Part shown: one piece after another, positions 60,090 through 60,144 of the stretch
Layout: the number at the start of each line of letters is the position of its first letter
Numbering within the stretch: the stretch's first letter is position 1
Assembly: GCA_964438605.1 (NCBI GenBank)
Contig: CAYTKT010000008.1
Location: 1-60,144 of the forward strand
Source: Alangreenwoodia sp964438605
Lineage (GTDB): Bacteria; Bacillota; Clostridia; Peptostreptococcales; Anaerovoracaceae
DNA length: 60,144 nt
Reading direction: 5' to 3'
The notes under the pieces: model-generated
Told to the model about the DNA's origin: nothing
The model's database searches: none
Seen by the model: only the letters and a program-made list of their open reading frames with translations
Translations under genes and position numbers: made by a program

Positions 60090-60144
60090 TGGTCGAGGTG
60101 ACAGGATTTGAACCTGCGACATTTACAACAAGCGTTGTAATTTC
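60090..60144 (-). tRNA. Partial tRNA-like 3' end (cut by window edge)
   Basis: Reading the minus strand, GTCGCAGGTTCAAATCCTGT is a complete T-arm, followed by CACCTCGACCA (acceptor strand plus CCA, ending at 60090). It resembles tRNA-Pro. The bases upstream of the T-arm form TTACAAC-GCTT-GTTGTAA, which is not a normal 5-bp/7-base anticodon arm, so this is either a truncated copy, such as an element attachment site, or an unusual tRNA. Isotype not assigned. Confidence 0.5.

Noticed and set aside
1..60144. CRISPR arrays, insertion sequences or prophage genes
   Set aside because: No regularly spaced repeats of 25-40 bases, no transposase, integrase or phage structural motifs were seen in any frame.

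Overview
The window reads as chromosomal DNA of a strictly anaerobic, moderate-GC Clostridia (Bacillota). Evidence is the gene orders dgt-dnaG-sigA-trmK-nif3 and cinA-recA, the Firmicutes-type OmpR two-component system, a sigma-A-like promoter set (TTGACA-17-TATAAT), a large 2-hydroxyacyl-CoA dehydratase activase-family protein, folate one-carbon genes of the acetyl-CoA (Wood-Ljungdahl) methyl branch, and a CO dehydrogenase homologue. Family XIII / Eubacteriales-like relatives are a guess. Nearly every gene is on the + strand; the only exceptions are one methyltransferase (49906-50688) and a partial tRNA-like 3' end at the right edge.

Layout. 0.2-7.4 kb is an envelope region: sensor kinase, response regulator, EamA transporter, GT2-GtrA glycosyltransferase, a PAP2 remnant, a zinc-dependent phospholipase C-like protein, a DUF368 polyprenyl-phosphate translocase-family protein and a flavodoxin with a long leader. 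7.6-13 kb holds the most unusual locus: a CO dehydrogenase-family protein lacking one active-site cysteine (Asp410 instead) with a His-rich N-terminal extension, followed by a complete NitT/TauT-type ABC importer. 13.9-26 kb is housekeeping: uppP, ftsK/spoIIIE, rimO, pgsA, cinA, recA (with a LexA-type box), L21, L27, obgE. 26.3-28.3 kb is an ammonium channel fused to a P-II domain behind a promoter with two palindromes and a terminator-like leader. 28.6-35.3 kb is the macromolecular synthesis region plus RNase P RNA. 35.4-44.2 kb carries a coiled-coil protein, an HD protein, the 1413-residue activase-family protein, an ACT/UPF0210 pair and a YebC protein. 44.3-49 kb has 6S RNA, then fhs, fchA, folD and panB. 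49-53.8 kb is a decayed/rearranged stretch: fused ppx and ppk fragments, the lone minus-strand gene, a three-domain nucleotidyltransferase-HD-phosphatase protein and an orphan membrane protein. 53.8-59.7 kb has a TIGR03960-type radical SAM protein, its TIGR03936/DUF2344 partner, an AlaX-type editing protein and mtnA.

How genes fit together. Fhs, FchA and FolD convert formate stepwise to methylene-THF, which PanB consumes for pantothenate. GT2-GtrA, DUF368, UppP and the PAP2 remnant all belong to families acting on undecaprenyl-linked lipids. Three truncated loci (PAP2, ppx/ppk, and perhaps the orphan at 53.3 kb) suggest ongoing gene loss. The best candidate for an undescribed system is the deviant CooS plus the NitT/TauT importer. 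A second is a 54-bp promoter architecture repeated upstream of the two-component operon and of the glycosyltransferase.
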